Shown here: piece after piece, positions 44,119 through 53,297 of the stretch | Layout of the letters: every line of letters starts with the position of its first letter | How positions within the stretch are numbered: the stretch's first letter is position 1 | Assembly: GCA_016214985.1 (NCBI GenBank) | Contig: JACRMM010000003.1 | Span: 1-64,000 of the forward strand | Direction of reading: 5' to 3' | DNA: 64,000 bases | From: Deltaproteobacteria bacterium | Lineage (GTDB): Bacteria; Desulfobacterota; Deferrisomatia; Deferrisomatales; JACRMM01 | Made by a program: the position numbers and the translations under genes | Notes under the pieces: model-generated | The model's input: the letters and a program-made list of their open reading frames with translations, nothing else | What the model was told of the DNA's origin: nothing | Databases searched by the model: none

Positions 44119-45305
44119 CGCTGCCTTCGGCCCTCGTCCCGTGTCCGCGGCCGGCCTGTCCGGGGTGCCCGCTGCGGGACGTGCCCTACGCGGACCAACT
44201 GGAGGCGAAGCGCCAGCGCGTGGAGCAGGCGTTCCGGGAGCGCTTCACGCCGCTCGACGCACCCTTTCCGGCCGTGCTCCCGACCTGGCCGAGCCCCCGC
44301 GTCACGGGGTATCGGTCGAGCGCCAAGCTCGCCCTCGGGCGGGCCGCGCGGGGAAAGGGGGCGGTCGTAGGCCTCTACGAGCGCGACTCCCACCGGGTGC
44401 TCGACCTGCGCCGCTGCCCCGTCCACGATCCTCTCGTGACCGCGGGACTGCGGGCCCTGGCCGGCCTCCTCGACCGCGCCCCGCAGCTCCTCTCCGCGCG
44501 GGTCGGCGGCCAGGGCTGGCTTCGGTACGCGGCGTTCCAGGCGAGCACGGCCGACGAGGTGCTCCACGTGACGCTGGTCACCCGGTCCGCCGAGGACCCG
44601 GGCCTGCTAGCCTCCCTGGCGGCCCGGCTGCGAGAGGCGGTCCCCCGGGTCTCGGGGATCACCTGGAACGTGAATCCCTCCCCGGGCAACGAGATCTTCG
44701 GCCCGGACTGGCGCCCGCTCTGGGGGAACGAGTGCCTGTACGAGCGCCTCGGCGACCACCGGTTCCGGGCGTCCCCCGGCTCCTTCCTCCAGGCGAACCG
44801 GGAGCAGGCCGGGTGGGTGTACCGCCTCGCCCGGGACCTCCTCGCCCCGGGCCCCTCGGACGACGTGCTCGACCTCTACTCCGGGGTCGGCAGCCTCGCG
44901 CTGCACCTGGCCTCGGGCGCCCGGCGCGTGGTCGGCATCGAGGGCGCTCCCCAGGGCGCGGCCGACGCGGCCTGGGGAGCTGAGGCCGCCGGGCTCGCCC
45001 ACGCGTCCTTCGAAACCGGCCGGGTCGAAGACGTCCTTCCGCGTCTCGGGGCCCAGGGCTTCCGGCCGACTCTCGTCACTCTCAACCCGCCGCGAAAGGG
45101 CGCCGCCCCCGAGGTGCTCCAGGAGATCCTGAACCTCGCGCCCCGCGCGGTCCTCTACGTCTCCTGCAACCCCGAGACGCTCGCCCGCGACGCGGCCGCA
45201 CTGTGCCGCTTCGGAGCCTACCGCTTGCCCCTCGTCCAACCGGTGGACTTCTTTCCCCTCACCGCCCACGTCGAGACCGTCGCGCACTTCGAGGCGACGG
45301 CCTGA
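44115..45305 (+). CDS. TrmA/RumA-family RNA (uracil-5-)-methyltransferase
   Basis: A 396-residue SAM-dependent enzyme that methylates C5 of a uridine in rRNA or tRNA. An N-terminal Cys set (CPRPACPGC at about 8-16, and CPVH later) fits the [4Fe-4S] site of RumA-type enzymes. The SAM fold has DDVLDLYSGVGSLALHLAS, and the catalytic Cys is in LYVSCNPETLARD. There is no TRAM domain. ATG 44115 overlaps the permease stop. The exact uridine cannot be assigned. Confidence 0.9.
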   Translation: MTLPSALVPCPRPACPGCPLRDVPYADQLEAKRQRVEQAFRERFTPLDAPFPAVLPTWPSPRVTGYRSSAKLALGRAARGKGAVVGLYERDSHRVLDLRRCPVHDPLVTAGLRALAGLLDRAPQLLSARVGGQGWLRYAAFQASTADEVLHVTLVTRSAEDPGLLASLAARLREAVPRVSGITWNVNPSPGNEIFGPDWRPLWGNECLYERLGDHRFRASPGSFLQANREQAGWVYRLARDLLAPGPSDDVLDLYSGVGSLALHLASGARRVVGIEGAPQGAADAAWGAEAAGLAHASFETGRVEDVLPRLGAQGFRPTLVTLNPPRKGAAPEVLQEILNLAPRAVLYVSCNPETLARDAAALCRFGAYRLPLVQPVDFFPLTAHVETVAHFEATA

Positions 45306-45686
45306 GGTCACCCGAGAGGCGTTCGCTCTGAAAGGGCGCACGGCCGCCCCGACGGCCGAACTCCGACTGCCCACGAGCATGTTTCCGGAATGTCCGTCAC
45401 CTTCCAAAATCCACCAGATTCGGAAGGCTGCTCGGGCGAGCCTTTCAGAACTCCATGCAGCCTTTCTGCAAATGCGCCTGCTAGTGTTGAGGGCTCACTC
45501 TGCGAGAGAGTTCCCCCGGGCGACGACCTGGACCGGCACGGGGGCGCAGGGTGGTCCCCAGCGACCTCGGGCACCCCACCAGGCATGAGGGTCCGCACCG
45601 GCCGATTCAGAAAGTTGAGGGTACGCGGCGAGCCAGGGCAAACCCCAGCTCGTAGAAGAAGCGGATCGTGAGCACAGAGTCTCAGG
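45306..45686. other. gene-free interval at the island edge
   Basis: About 380 bases with visibly lower G+C than the valS operon. No gene, tRNA or terminator is seen. A TTCAGAAAGTTG string at about 45604 recurs at about 46999, next to the transposase remnant. Confidence 0.4.
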
Positions 45687-46727
45687 TCAGTCCTCGCGCG
45701 CGTGCGTCACTCGCTGCTTTGCCCACAGGCCCATTTCGCGGACTCGTGCGTCCGAATCGTTACAGGCTGCGTCAATGTACTCCCGGTACTCTTCCTTCCC
45801 GGAGTTGGCCATGGCCCGTATGCTCGAAGCCCTCCAAATCCACTGGGCCTCCGGCTTGATGTACCAGAACCAAGGTTGCAGGACGGTCTTGTAAGAGATC
45901 TCGTCCATCTGAAAGATGTTCTCCAGGGTCGCGACGGAGGCAAGTGCATCCAGGCCCGGGAATGTCTCCCCTTCCTTCCACTTCCTCTCGTTCATCGGGC
46001 AGACGTCCTGGCAAACGTCGCACCCGTAAAGCCACTCCCCCATCTGAGAGCGTCGGTCTTCCGACGGAAGGTCGCGCAGCGAGTAGCTGAGGTAGGCAAT
46101 ACAGGCGCCCATGTTCATCGTGTTCGGAGCCTGCAATGCCTTCGTCGGGCACGCGTCAATGCAGCGGGTGCACCCGTCCGGGCAGAGCGAGGTTTTCTTC
46201 AACGGTTCGTCGGGAGTGAGTTCCTTATCGACCGCCCAGACGTCCAACCACTGCCAAGACCCATATTTCGTGTAGAGGAAGTTGTTCTTGGCGATGCGAC
46301 CGAGACCCGCTCGAACGGCGGTAAGCCGAGTCGTCGCCGCAACCGGATCCGTGTTCTTCGCTTGCATGCCGTTTTCTTGCAGAAACGCCTCGAAGGCGGT
46401 CGCGGCAGCGTGTTCGTTGGACCCGGGTAGTCGGCCATCAAAGACATACACCTTGCCGAAGCGGCCCTTCAACCCGTCGGGCAACCGGTACCTGTTGTAG
46501 CGTCGTGCGCAGACGACGAGGGACCTTGCCCATTCGAAAACGGCACGCGGCCGTGCGAGACGCTCCAGCCAGTCGTAGAGACGCTTGGATTCTGGGAAGA
46601 GTGCACTACGTCTGGCCAGTTCGAGCAAATACTCCTCAAAGTCCGTGGCATCGGCAATCCCGCAAGCATCATAACCAAGTTCGAGGGCCTTATGCTTCAC
46701 CGCCTCCGAAAGAGCCTTTTCCACCAT
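45687..46727 (-). CDS. QueG-like double [4Fe-4S] protein
   Basis: About 346 residues related to epoxyqueuosine reductase QueG and the reductive-dehalogenase-like group. A cobalamin-type N-terminal domain is followed by AAATTRLTAVRAGLGRIAKNN, and two ferredoxin clusters: CPDGCTRCIDACPTKAL and CDVCQDVCPMNERK. The tail has HEAT-like helices (ASSIRAMANSGKEEYREYI; SDARVREMGLWA). GGAGG precedes the ATG at 46727. Codon use and G+C differ from the neighbours, which suggests transfer. Because it lacks several QueG strings, the substrate may differ. Confidence 0.75.
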   Translation of the reverse strand: MVEKALSEAVKHKALELGYDACGIADATDFEEYLLELARRSALFPESKRLYDWLERLARPRAVFEWARSLVVCARRYNRYRLPDGLKGRFGKVYVFDGRLPGSNEHAAATAFEAFLQENGMQAKNTDPVAATTRLTAVRAGLGRIAKNNFLYTKYGSWQWLDVWAVDKELTPDEPLKKTSLCPDGCTRCIDACPTKALQAPNTMNMGACIAYLSYSLRDLPSEDRRSQMGEWLYGCDVCQDVCPMNERKWKEGETFPGLDALASVATLENIFQMDEISYKTVLQPWFWYIKPEAQWIWRASSIRAMANSGKEEYREYIDAACNDSDARVREMGLWAKQRVTHARED

Positions 46728-47073
46728 GGTCGCCTCCACGCGTTGTGTCACATCCCCAGTAAGACGTCTACCTAGACGCTCACCCTAGCACGCTTGCCGG
46801 TTGGGCCTCCAGGCCTAACTCTAAGGGCACCAAAAATCGGTCCACAAGACCCTTCTTGTTGGTGGTTAAATCGCAACGAAGGTCTTCCTAAGAAATCAAG
46901 AAGAGCGGACACGAAATAGTTCGCTCAGGGCAACGAGGTCGCCCCTTGGAGGCCTTGTTCAGAACGAACCCGATTCGCAACAGATCCGCGGGAGCGTTCA
47001 GAAAGTTGTTCCAGCCTTTTCGCAATCTGGGTATCCGATTGACTCAACCGACCTCAACCTGTAGTTTCGGCCT
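46728..47073. other. gene-free, low-G+C interval between the QueG-like gene and the IS1595 remnant
   Basis: About 350 bases with no coding region. It contains a near-palindrome (AGACGTCTACCTAGACGCT, about 46762-46780), 35-50 bases upstream of the QueG-like start, that could be an operator. The terminal repeats of the insertion sequence could not be located. Confidence 0.4.
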
Positions 47074-47893
47074 ATGGTCGAAGACTACCGCCGAACGCTG
47101 GCGGAGTTTGAGCAGCGCTTCTCGACCGAGGAGGCGTGCCGTGCGTATCTCGCTGCCATGCGGTGGCCAGAGGGTTTCGTCTGCCCCGGTTGTGGCGGTG
47201 GATCGGCCTGGGCGATGAAGAGAGCGTTGTGGCTTTGTACCAGTTGCAGACACCAACCTTCGGTTACCGCGGGGACGATCTTCCAGGATAGCCGTATGCC
47301 CCTTGTGACTTGGTTCCGTGCCATGTGGCACGTCACAAGCCAGAAGAATGGGATGAGCGCCCTCGGGCTGCAACGTGTACTTGGACTCGGCAGTTATCAG
47401 ACTTCCTGGACGATGCTGCACCAGTTGAGACGAGCTATGATCCGCCCAGGGCGCGACCGCCTGAGCGGAATCGTGGAAGTGGACGAGACCTATTGGGGTG
47501 CTGAAGAGGAAGGAGTGATCGGCCGCCTTACGCACGACAAGGCCTCGATCGTCGTGGCAGCTTAGAAAGACGGCCGCGGGATTGGTCGAATTCGGATGGA
47601 ACGTATTGCGGATCTGACCAAGGCGAGCCTACACGCTTTCGTCGCCAAAGCTATCGAACCCGGCAGCACGGTCGTTACGGACGGTGATCCTATCTGGGCC
47701 TTGAAGGTTACGTCCACACTCGTCAAGTTCAACGTCGCCAGAGCGAAGGGGAGCATCTGCTGCCCAGGCTGCACCGAGTGGTCGGTCTCTTGAAACGCTG
47801 GCTCCTGGGCACCCACCAGGGGGCGGTCGGTCATGGGCATCTGGACTACTACCTCGACGAGTTTACGTTTCGATTCAACCGCCGAAAATCGGC
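47074..47893 (+). pseudogene. broken IS1595-type (ISXO2-like) transposase
   Basis: The first 163 residues carry a zinc ribbon (CPGC at about 35-38, CTSC near 55) and the first DDE Asp in VEVDETYWG. A TAG at 47563 interrupts it. The reading resumes with IADLTKASLHAFVAKAI and VVTDG (second Asp), then needs a one-base shift near 47690 to continue as LLPRLHRVVGLLKRWLLGTHQGAV and the terminal YYLDEFTFRFNRRKS. One stop and one frameshift thus inactivate it. Sequence beyond 47893 is not IS-like. Confidence 0.85.
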
Positions 47894-48111
47894 CCCCGCT
47901 CGGTGCTCCGCAGAAGAGGAGCCCCGGAAGCCGGGTGCGGACTCCCAGCTTGTCGGCTCGCGAAGCCTATCCGGGGCTGTGCCTGACTGTGCCTATCATA
48001 ACCGAAAGTCTCCCCGAAAAACCCGAACGTTTCCGAAGGCTCGTCTCAAAACCCCTTTGCGCTCGGATGCTTACAAAACCGCCGAAAACTGGGGGGTTGC
48101 CTATGTGCCGC

Positions 48112-48154
48112 TGCAAGACCTCTATCCCCGGTTCAAATCTGGGTGGCGCCTCCA
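48112..48154 (+). tRNA. 3' half of a tRNA-Cys gene (displaced fragment)
   Basis: From the anticodon loop onward the sequence folds as tRNA-Cys: GCA anticodon at 48113-48115, the 3' anticodon strand ACCTC, variable loop, T-arm 48127-48143 (CCCGG, TTCAAAT, CTGGG), acceptor strand TGGCGCC, discriminator T73 at 48151 (typical of tRNA-Cys) and encoded CCA at 48152-48154. The 5' half is absent: the bases before 48111 do not complete the D-arm, anticodon stem or acceptor. It is not a functional tRNA here but looks like the leftover end of an integration into a tRNA gene. Confidence 0.75.
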
Positions 48155-48189
48155 CTCGAATCCTCTGTCACTGACGAGTGGCTACCATG

Positions 48190-48220
48190 AATCGGGGCGT
48201 CCGAATCGGCGCCCCGATTT
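48190..48220 (+). terminator. rho-independent terminator of the lost tRNA-Cys gene
   Basis: AATCGGGGCG (48190-48199) pairs perfectly with CGCCCCGATT (48210-48219), 10-base loop, followed by TT. It sits 35 bases after the tRNA CCA end. Confidence 0.7.
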
Positions 48221-48289
48221 GCGTCGACGGCCACCACGTCCGTCATCATGACGTCTTGCGTGGGAGCGCATCTGCGAGGGCGTGGAAGA

Positions 48290-48519
48290 CGTACGCCCCA
48301 CGGTCGTCATCGCCCCGCCGACTCCCCCATCACCTCCCAGGGCATCGCGACGGCGGCGCTCCCGGCGTTCGTGACCGCCGCGACGTCGAGGATCCGCTGC
48401 CCTTCTACCGGCCACGCAAGCTGTATGCCCGGATCGGAGCAGACCTCTCACGCGGCAAGGTGTGCGCGTGGGCCATTACGGTGGCCAGGGCCTGCCGGGT
48501 ACTCCTGGAGCGTCTGTGA
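48290..48519 (+). pseudogene. IS66-type transposase remnant
   Basis: Two reading frames together give pieces of an IS66 TnpC transposase: GIATAALPAFVTAA in one frame, then DPLPFYRPRKLYARIGADLS with ACRVLLERL in another. The expected order is (I)A..GLLA.V..(a)K..D.LP.YRQ.......G..lsR.tL..W. The match stops at a TGA at 48517. No flanking IS66 partner genes or ends remain. Confidence 0.6.
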
Positions 48520-48681
48520 GGGATGGGAGCCCAGGGGCCGTGACCCTGAAGCGTGTTTCTCCTTCCCTCTCCCTCGAAAGAGATAGTACTAGAAGGAATC
48601 GAAAGCTCGGCGCGGGAGCCCGGTCGGCGACCTCCCTTCGCCGGCGCCCTCTTGATCTTCCAGCCGATCCAGGAGACCCCC

Positions 48682-50484
48682 ATGCAGGAGAGGTTTTTCA
48701 GTTCCAAGAACCTCCGGTTTCTCCTCTACGACGTGCACGATGCCGACAGCCTGACCCGGTTGCCCCACTACCGGGATCACGATCGGGAGACCTTCGACCT
48801 GGTGCTCGACGCGGCAGCCCGGCTGGCCAAGGACCTGTTCCTGCCCTGCCGGGTGGAGATGGACAGGAATCAGCCGGAGTACGAGAGGGGAACGGTGAGG
48901 GTACACCCTGCGGTCCGGGAGATCCTTCGCCAGGGCGGCGAAGGCGGCTGGATCTCCGCGGACTTCCCTTACGACCACGGCGGCCAGCAGTTGCCGGTCA
49001 CGGTCTGCACCGCGACCCGGTTCATCTTCCTCGCGGGCAACTACTCCGCCGCGGTCTATGCGGGGCTCACGACCGCGGCGGCCCGCCTCATCACCTCCTT
49101 CGGCGCACAGGAGTTGATCGAGACCTACGTTCCGAAGATGCTCTCCGGCGCGTGGCAGGGGACGATGGCCTTGACCGAACCCCAGGCGGGAAGCTCCCTC
49201 TCCGACGTGAAGACGCGAGCGGTCGAGGACGGCGCGGGCTTCTACCGCATCCAAGGCCAGAAGATCTTCATCTCGGCCGGGGAACACGACGCCGCGGACA
49301 ACATCATCCACCTGGCGCTCGCCCGGATCCCGGGCTCCCCTGTCGGCGTCAAGGGCATCTCTTTGTTCCTCGTGCCCAAACTGCGCTTCGCGGCCGGAGG
49401 CGGGCTCGAGCCGAACGACGTGCACTGCACGGGCATCTACCACAAGCTCGGGTATCGAGGGGCACCGATCACTCAGCTGAGCTTCGGCGAAGAGGGGGAC
49501 TGCCGCGGCTACTTGGTCGGCGAGCGAAACCGGGGGCTCGCCCACATGTTTCAAATGATGAACGAGGAGAGGCTCGAGGTGGGCATGGGCGCGGCCGCCC
49601 TCTCTTCGGCCGCCTACTATGCGTCTCTCTCCTATGCCCTGGAGAGGCCGCAGGGCCGCCCTCTCGCGTCCAAAGACCCCTCACAGCCCCAGGTGCCGAT
49701 CATTCAACACCCGGACGTGCGCCGGATGCTCCTTTTCCAGCGCGCGGTGGTCGAGGGCTCCCTCTGCTTGATCCTCCAGTGCGCCAAGTACGCCGACCTC
49801 GCCCGCTCCGGGCAAGACGAGGAGAAGGAGCGCGCCGCCGAACTTCTCGACCTGCTCACGCCGATCGCCAAGACCTACCCTTCGGAGATGGGGATCCTCT
49901 CCACGAGCCAGGGACTCCAGATCCTCGGGGGCTACGGGTATTGCGACGAGTTCCCGCTCGAGCAGCTCTTCCGGGACACGCGAATCCACCCGATCCACGA
50001 GGGGACCACCGGGATTCAGGGCATAGACCTCCTCGGCCGGAAAGTCCGGATCAACCAAGGGAAGGCGTTCGAGCTCTTCCTGCAGCGAGCCCGAGCCGCC
50101 GTCGGGGAAGTTCGCGGCGACAGGGCGCTAGACCCCTATGCTCGGCGGCTCGAACAGGCACTCGAGACGCTCGAAGACGTCACGTCCCATTTGTACCGGG
50201 TGGCCGGCGGGGCTCAGGAGATCCTCCTGGCGGACGCCACCCTGTACCTCGAGCTCTTCGGGATCGTCACGATCGCGTGGCAGTGGCTGCTCCAGGGGGT
50301 CTCCGTCCGGCGCCGGCTCGCCGGGAACCCGGGCGAATCGGACCGAAACTTCCTCGAGGGGAAGTGGCGGACGCTCCAGTACTTCTTCCATTACGAGCTG
50401 CCGAAGGTCCAGGGTCTCGCCCAGCGGTTGAGGGAGGCGGACGGGCTCACGGTCCACATGGGAGCGGAGCACTTCGAGGACTAG
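48682..50484 (+). CDS. acyl-CoA dehydrogenase family protein
   Basis: A 600-residue FAD enzyme oxidising acyl-CoA. The substrate/FAD regions are AMALTEPQAGSSLSDVKT-like (GTMALTEPQAGSSLSD), QKIFISAGEHDAADNI, MNEERLEVGMGAAALS and QILGGYGYCDEFPLEQLFRDTRI, with the catalytic Glu probably in HEGTTGIQ. The extra C-terminal helical domain (about 480-600) fits the long AidB/AcdA-type subgroup. ATG 48682 has AGGAGA upstream. It lies just right of the tRNA/IS scar and converges with the Dus gene, sharing bases at the two stops. Confidence 0.9.
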   Translation: MQERFFSSKNLRFLLYDVHDADSLTRLPHYRDHDRETFDLVLDAAARLAKDLFLPCRVEMDRNQPEYERGTVRVHPAVREILRQGGEGGWISADFPYDHGGQQLPVTVCTATRFIFLAGNYSAAVYAGLTTAAARLITSFGAQELIETYVPKMLSGAWQGTMALTEPQAGSSLSDVKTRAVEDGAGFYRIQGQKIFISAGEHDAADNIIHLALARIPGSPVGVKGISLFLVPKLRFAAGGGLEPNDVHCTGIYHKLGYRGAPITQLSFGEEGDCRGYLVGERNRGLAHMFQMMNEERLEVGMGAAALSSAAYYASLSYALERPQGRPLASKDPSQPQVPIIQHPDVRRMLLFQRAVVEGSLCLILQCAKYADLARSGQDEEKERAAELLDLLTPIAKTYPSEMGILSTSQGLQILGGYGYCDEFPLEQLFRDTRIHPIHEGTTGIQGIDLLGRKVRINQGKAFELFLQRARAAVGEVRGDRALDPYARRLEQALETLEDVTSHLYRVAGGAQEILLADATLYLELFGIVTIAWQWLLQGVSVRRRLAGNPGESDRNFLEGKWRTLQYFFHYELPKVQGLAQRLREADGLTVHMGAEHFED

Positions 50485-51506
50485 GGGCTTTTCTGTTGGG
50501 CTCCCGACTCCAACTGCCGCAGGTGGCCGAGGAAGGCCGACAGGGTGCGGCACCGTTTCAGGTCCCGAAACACGTCGGCCAGCTCCGGGTCCGGCACGTG
50601 GCGCACGACCTCCTTGAGCTTGTAGAGGACCTGATCCTCCCCGCAGAAGAGGTTTCGATAGCGCTCGACCAGGGCGCGCAGATAGCGCCCGAGCTCTCGG
50701 GACCGCCCCTCCGGCGTCGGGCGAGCCGGCGCCCTGCCTCGCAGCCTCTCGAAGAGCCGGGGGTCGGAGACCGCCCCCCGCCCGAGCATCAGGCCGGCGG
50801 CGCCCGTCTGGGCGAGCACGCCGCGGCCCTCCTCGGCGGTCACGATGTCGCCGTTGGCGATGACGGGCAGGCGGGTCGCCCCCACGACCTCGGCCGTCAG
50901 CGCGTGGTCGGGCTGACCGGCGTAGCCCTGCCGGACCGTGCGGGGGTGGAGGACGAGAAAATCGACGCCCTCCCCCTCGAAGAGCGGCAGGAGCGAGAGG
51001 ATCTGCCGGGGGTCCTCATAGCCTGCGCGGACCTTGACCGAGAAACCTCCGGTCACCGCGCCTCGGAGCGCCCGGAGGATCGAGGGCAGCGCCTCGGGGG
51101 CGCCCAGGAGGGCGCCCCCGGAGGAGCCCGGGGTCATGCGGCCGTAGCCGTAGGGGCAGCCGACGTTGAGGTTCAGGTGTCGGGCCCCGGCCTCCTGGGC
51201 TCCTTGCGCCGCCGCAACCAGTGCGCCCGCGTCGACGCCGATGAGCTGCACGACCAGGGGGATTCCCCCGGGCTCGTCCGCCACCTCGTCTCGGTCGGCG
51301 GCGGACAGGCCCCGCCTCGATCCCCGGCGCACCCGGACGAATTCGGTGAATACGACGTCGGGCCGCACCCACTCGACGAAGAGCCGGCGCAGCGCTCGGT
51401 TCGTGATCCCCTGCATCGGGGCAAGCATGAGGGGCTGGGCGCCCGGCGTCCAGGGAAGGCCGTCCCTCGGCACCCGACTCGTCTCGGCGCCGGGAAACGT
51501 CGTCAC
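50481..51506 (-). CDS. tRNA dihydrouridine synthase (Dus family)
   Basis: A 341-residue FMN enzyme that reduces uridine in tRNA D-loops. The TIM barrel starts LMLAPMQGITNRALRRLF; the catalytic Cys is in NLNVGCPYGYGRMTPGSSGGALLG; then SVKVRAGYED, LVLHPRTVRQGYAG, PVIANGDIVT and GLMLGRGAVSDPRLF with the phosphate site. The C-terminal recognition domain follows. GTG 51506 overlaps the radical SAM stop. Whether it is DusA, B or C is not decided here. Confidence 0.92.
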   Translation of the reverse strand: MTTFPGAETSRVPRDGLPWTPGAQPLMLAPMQGITNRALRRLFVEWVRPDVVFTEFVRVRRGSRRGLSAADRDEVADEPGGIPLVVQLIGVDAGALVAAAQGAQEAGARHLNLNVGCPYGYGRMTPGSSGGALLGAPEALPSILRALRGAVTGGFSVKVRAGYEDPRQILSLLPLFEGEGVDFLVLHPRTVRQGYAGQPDHALTAEVVGATRLPVIANGDIVTAEEGRGVLAQTGAAGLMLGRGAVSDPRLFERLRGRAPARPTPEGRSRELGRYLRALVERYRNLFCGEDQVLYKLKEVVRHVPDPELADVFRDLKRCRTLSAFLGHLRQLESGAQQKSP

Positions 51507-53191
51507 GACGGCGCCGGGTGACGTCGGACCTGCTGCTGTTCCGACAGGATCTCCAGGTCCACCAGCCCCTCCTGGACCGACAGCACCGCTTCGCACGGAC
51601 GCTCGGGGAGGAGAAGGGCGAGCTCGTCCAGGTCCGTGAAACCGGCGTCGAGGCGCTCCAACAGAGCGACGGGGTCGTGCGCGAACGAGGCGCGACACGA
51701 ACGCGGATCCAAGACCACCACAGAGCCGTCCGCTGCATGCTCGGACGTCCCGGGCGCCGACTCGAGCAGTTCCGCCGAGCGGCCGAAGTAGGTGACGATG
51801 TCCGCAGCGATCGTCCCGGCGACCGCGTTACCCTGCCGTTCGAAGGCGGACAGCAGGAAGTCTCGGTGAAGGGACGTCACGTCCTCGGAGGGGTTCGCGT
51901 CGAGGTGGGCGGCGAACGAGCCGAAGAGCGCGGACGCGGAGAGTCCCAGGGCTTCCACGACCATCGCAAACCACGGCACGGCCCTTCCCCGATTGTAGAA
52001 GAGGTCGCAGCTGCGAGCGGTCGTCGCCGCCTTCTCAAGATCCTCCGCGCCGAACGTGGGAGAGGAGATCACCCGATACGGGGTGGCCTCCTGGTATTTC
52101 AGACCGAAGGACGGCGCGGTTTCCAAGAGCCTCGTTCCCGGCAGCACGGCCAGGGGAAAGAGGTCCAGATGGTTCGGAACGAGACGCAGGGCGAAGTCGA
52201 GGCTGTCGTAGAACCCGTCCAGAGTGTCACCCGGCAACCCGTAGATCAGGTCGAAGCCGTAGGTGACTCCCGCCTCGTGAAGGAGGAGGACCTTGTCCTC
52301 GAACGCGTCCGGGTCGATCCGCCGGTTGATGTTTCGCAATACCGCGTCGTGGACGCTCTGCAGGCCGATCTGGAGGGTGCAGCGGATCGAGGCGAACAGC
52401 GTCGCCATCTCCTCATCGATGAATTCGCTTCGCACTTCGAAGAAGAAGTGGACGTCGGGGGCGTGCTCGCGGATCAGCCGCAGCACTCTCTTCGCCTCGT
52501 CCTGGTTGTAGTTGAAGGTAGGGTCGAGAACAAAGACTTGCTCCACCCCGGATGCTTCAAACAACAAGAGCTCCGCCTTCACCCTCTCCAGGGGAATCCT
52601 GCGGATCCCCTCGGCCCCCCTCGACTCGAAACAGAAATCGCACCGGAACGGACACCCCCTCGACAGTTCCCAGAGGAGCCCCCTGTAGTGGGACGGCTCC
52701 AGTGTGCCGTCCAGGAAGGGCGAGGGCAGCGCCCCGAGGTCTCGCACAGGGGAGGCTCGTATCGAGTCTCGAAGCTCCCGAGGTCGAGCGCCGCGGAGGA
52801 GGTCGCCCATCACGGCGACGAGGATCTCCTCGCCTTCGCCCGGGAGAACGAGATCAAGGGACGGCTCCTCGAGGATTCGGCCGTAGTCCGCGGTGGCTTC
52901 CGGACCTCCCGCGAGCACGATGAGTTCCGGATCTTTACGCTTGATGATTATGGCAATCTGCAACACCAGCAAGCGGTTCCATAGATACATCGAAAACCCA
53001 ACGTAGCGCGGGCGCAACGCCAGAATCCTCTCCGCGCACTGCCCCGCGGTGTCGCCCAGATACAGGTCGAGCACGTCCACCCGGATCTCGCCTGGGAACG
53101 CCTTCTTGAGCGCGGAGGCGAGCATGGCCGGTCCGAGCGGCACCGCCCGGGCGGACTCCTCGGGGTGAATCGCCACCAACGCAAGCTTCAT
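51503..53191 (-). CDS. B12-binding radical SAM protein
   Basis: A 562-residue enzyme with a cobalamin-binding Rossmann domain (about 1-150; RYVGFSMYLWNRLLVL, AGGPEATADYGRILEEPSL, VLPGEGEEIL) and a radical SAM barrel with the cluster motif SRGCPFRCDFCFE (CxxxCxxC). GFDLIYGLPGDTLDGFYDSL and VPNHLDLFPLAVLPGT follow. A C-terminal domain of about 180 residues resembles DUF4080. Such enzymes often perform methyl or sulfur transfer. It is translationally coupled to the Dus gene, so tRNA or rRNA modification is possible but not shown. Confidence 0.87.
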   Translation of the reverse strand: MKLALVAIHPEESARAVPLGPAMLASALKKAFPGEIRVDVLDLYLGDTAGQCAERILALRPRYVGFSMYLWNRLLVLQIAIIIKRKDPELIVLAGGPEATADYGRILEEPSLDLVLPGEGEEILVAVMGDLLRGARPRELRDSIRASPVRDLGALPSPFLDGTLEPSHYRGLLWELSRGCPFRCDFCFESRGAEGIRRIPLERVKAELLLFEASGVEQVFVLDPTFNYNQDEAKRVLRLIREHAPDVHFFFEVRSEFIDEEMATLFASIRCTLQIGLQSVHDAVLRNINRRIDPDAFEDKVLLLHEAGVTYGFDLIYGLPGDTLDGFYDSLDFALRLVPNHLDLFPLAVLPGTRLLETAPSFGLKYQEATPYRVISSPTFGAEDLEKAATTARSCDLFYNRGRAVPWFAMVVEALGLSASALFGSFAAHLDANPSEDVTSLHRDFLLSAFERQGNAVAGTIAADIVTYFGRSAELLESAPGTSEHAADGSVVVLDPRSCRASFAHDPVALLERLDAGFTDLDELALLLPERPCEAVLSVQEGLVDLEILSEQQQVRRHPAPS

Positions 53192-53297
53192 CGTCCGTTC
53201 CCCTGAGGTGCGATTCGAAGCGAGGCGAGAGGCCGTGCCCGCACGTTCCCCGTGCGCCGCAGACCCCGACGCAGCCCGGCTGCGCTCCCCGCCAGGT

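Noticed and set aside
47967..48155. Minus-strand frame starting MEAPPRFEPGIEVLQ
   Set aside because: This is the antisense of the tRNA-Cys 3' end; frames with this beginning are well-known artefacts of tRNA genes.
48462..51521. Thousand-codon plus-strand frame over acyl-CoA dehydrogenase and Dus genes
   Set aside because: Composition is Arg/Pro/Gly-rich shadow of the genuine genes in other frames; no domain is seen.
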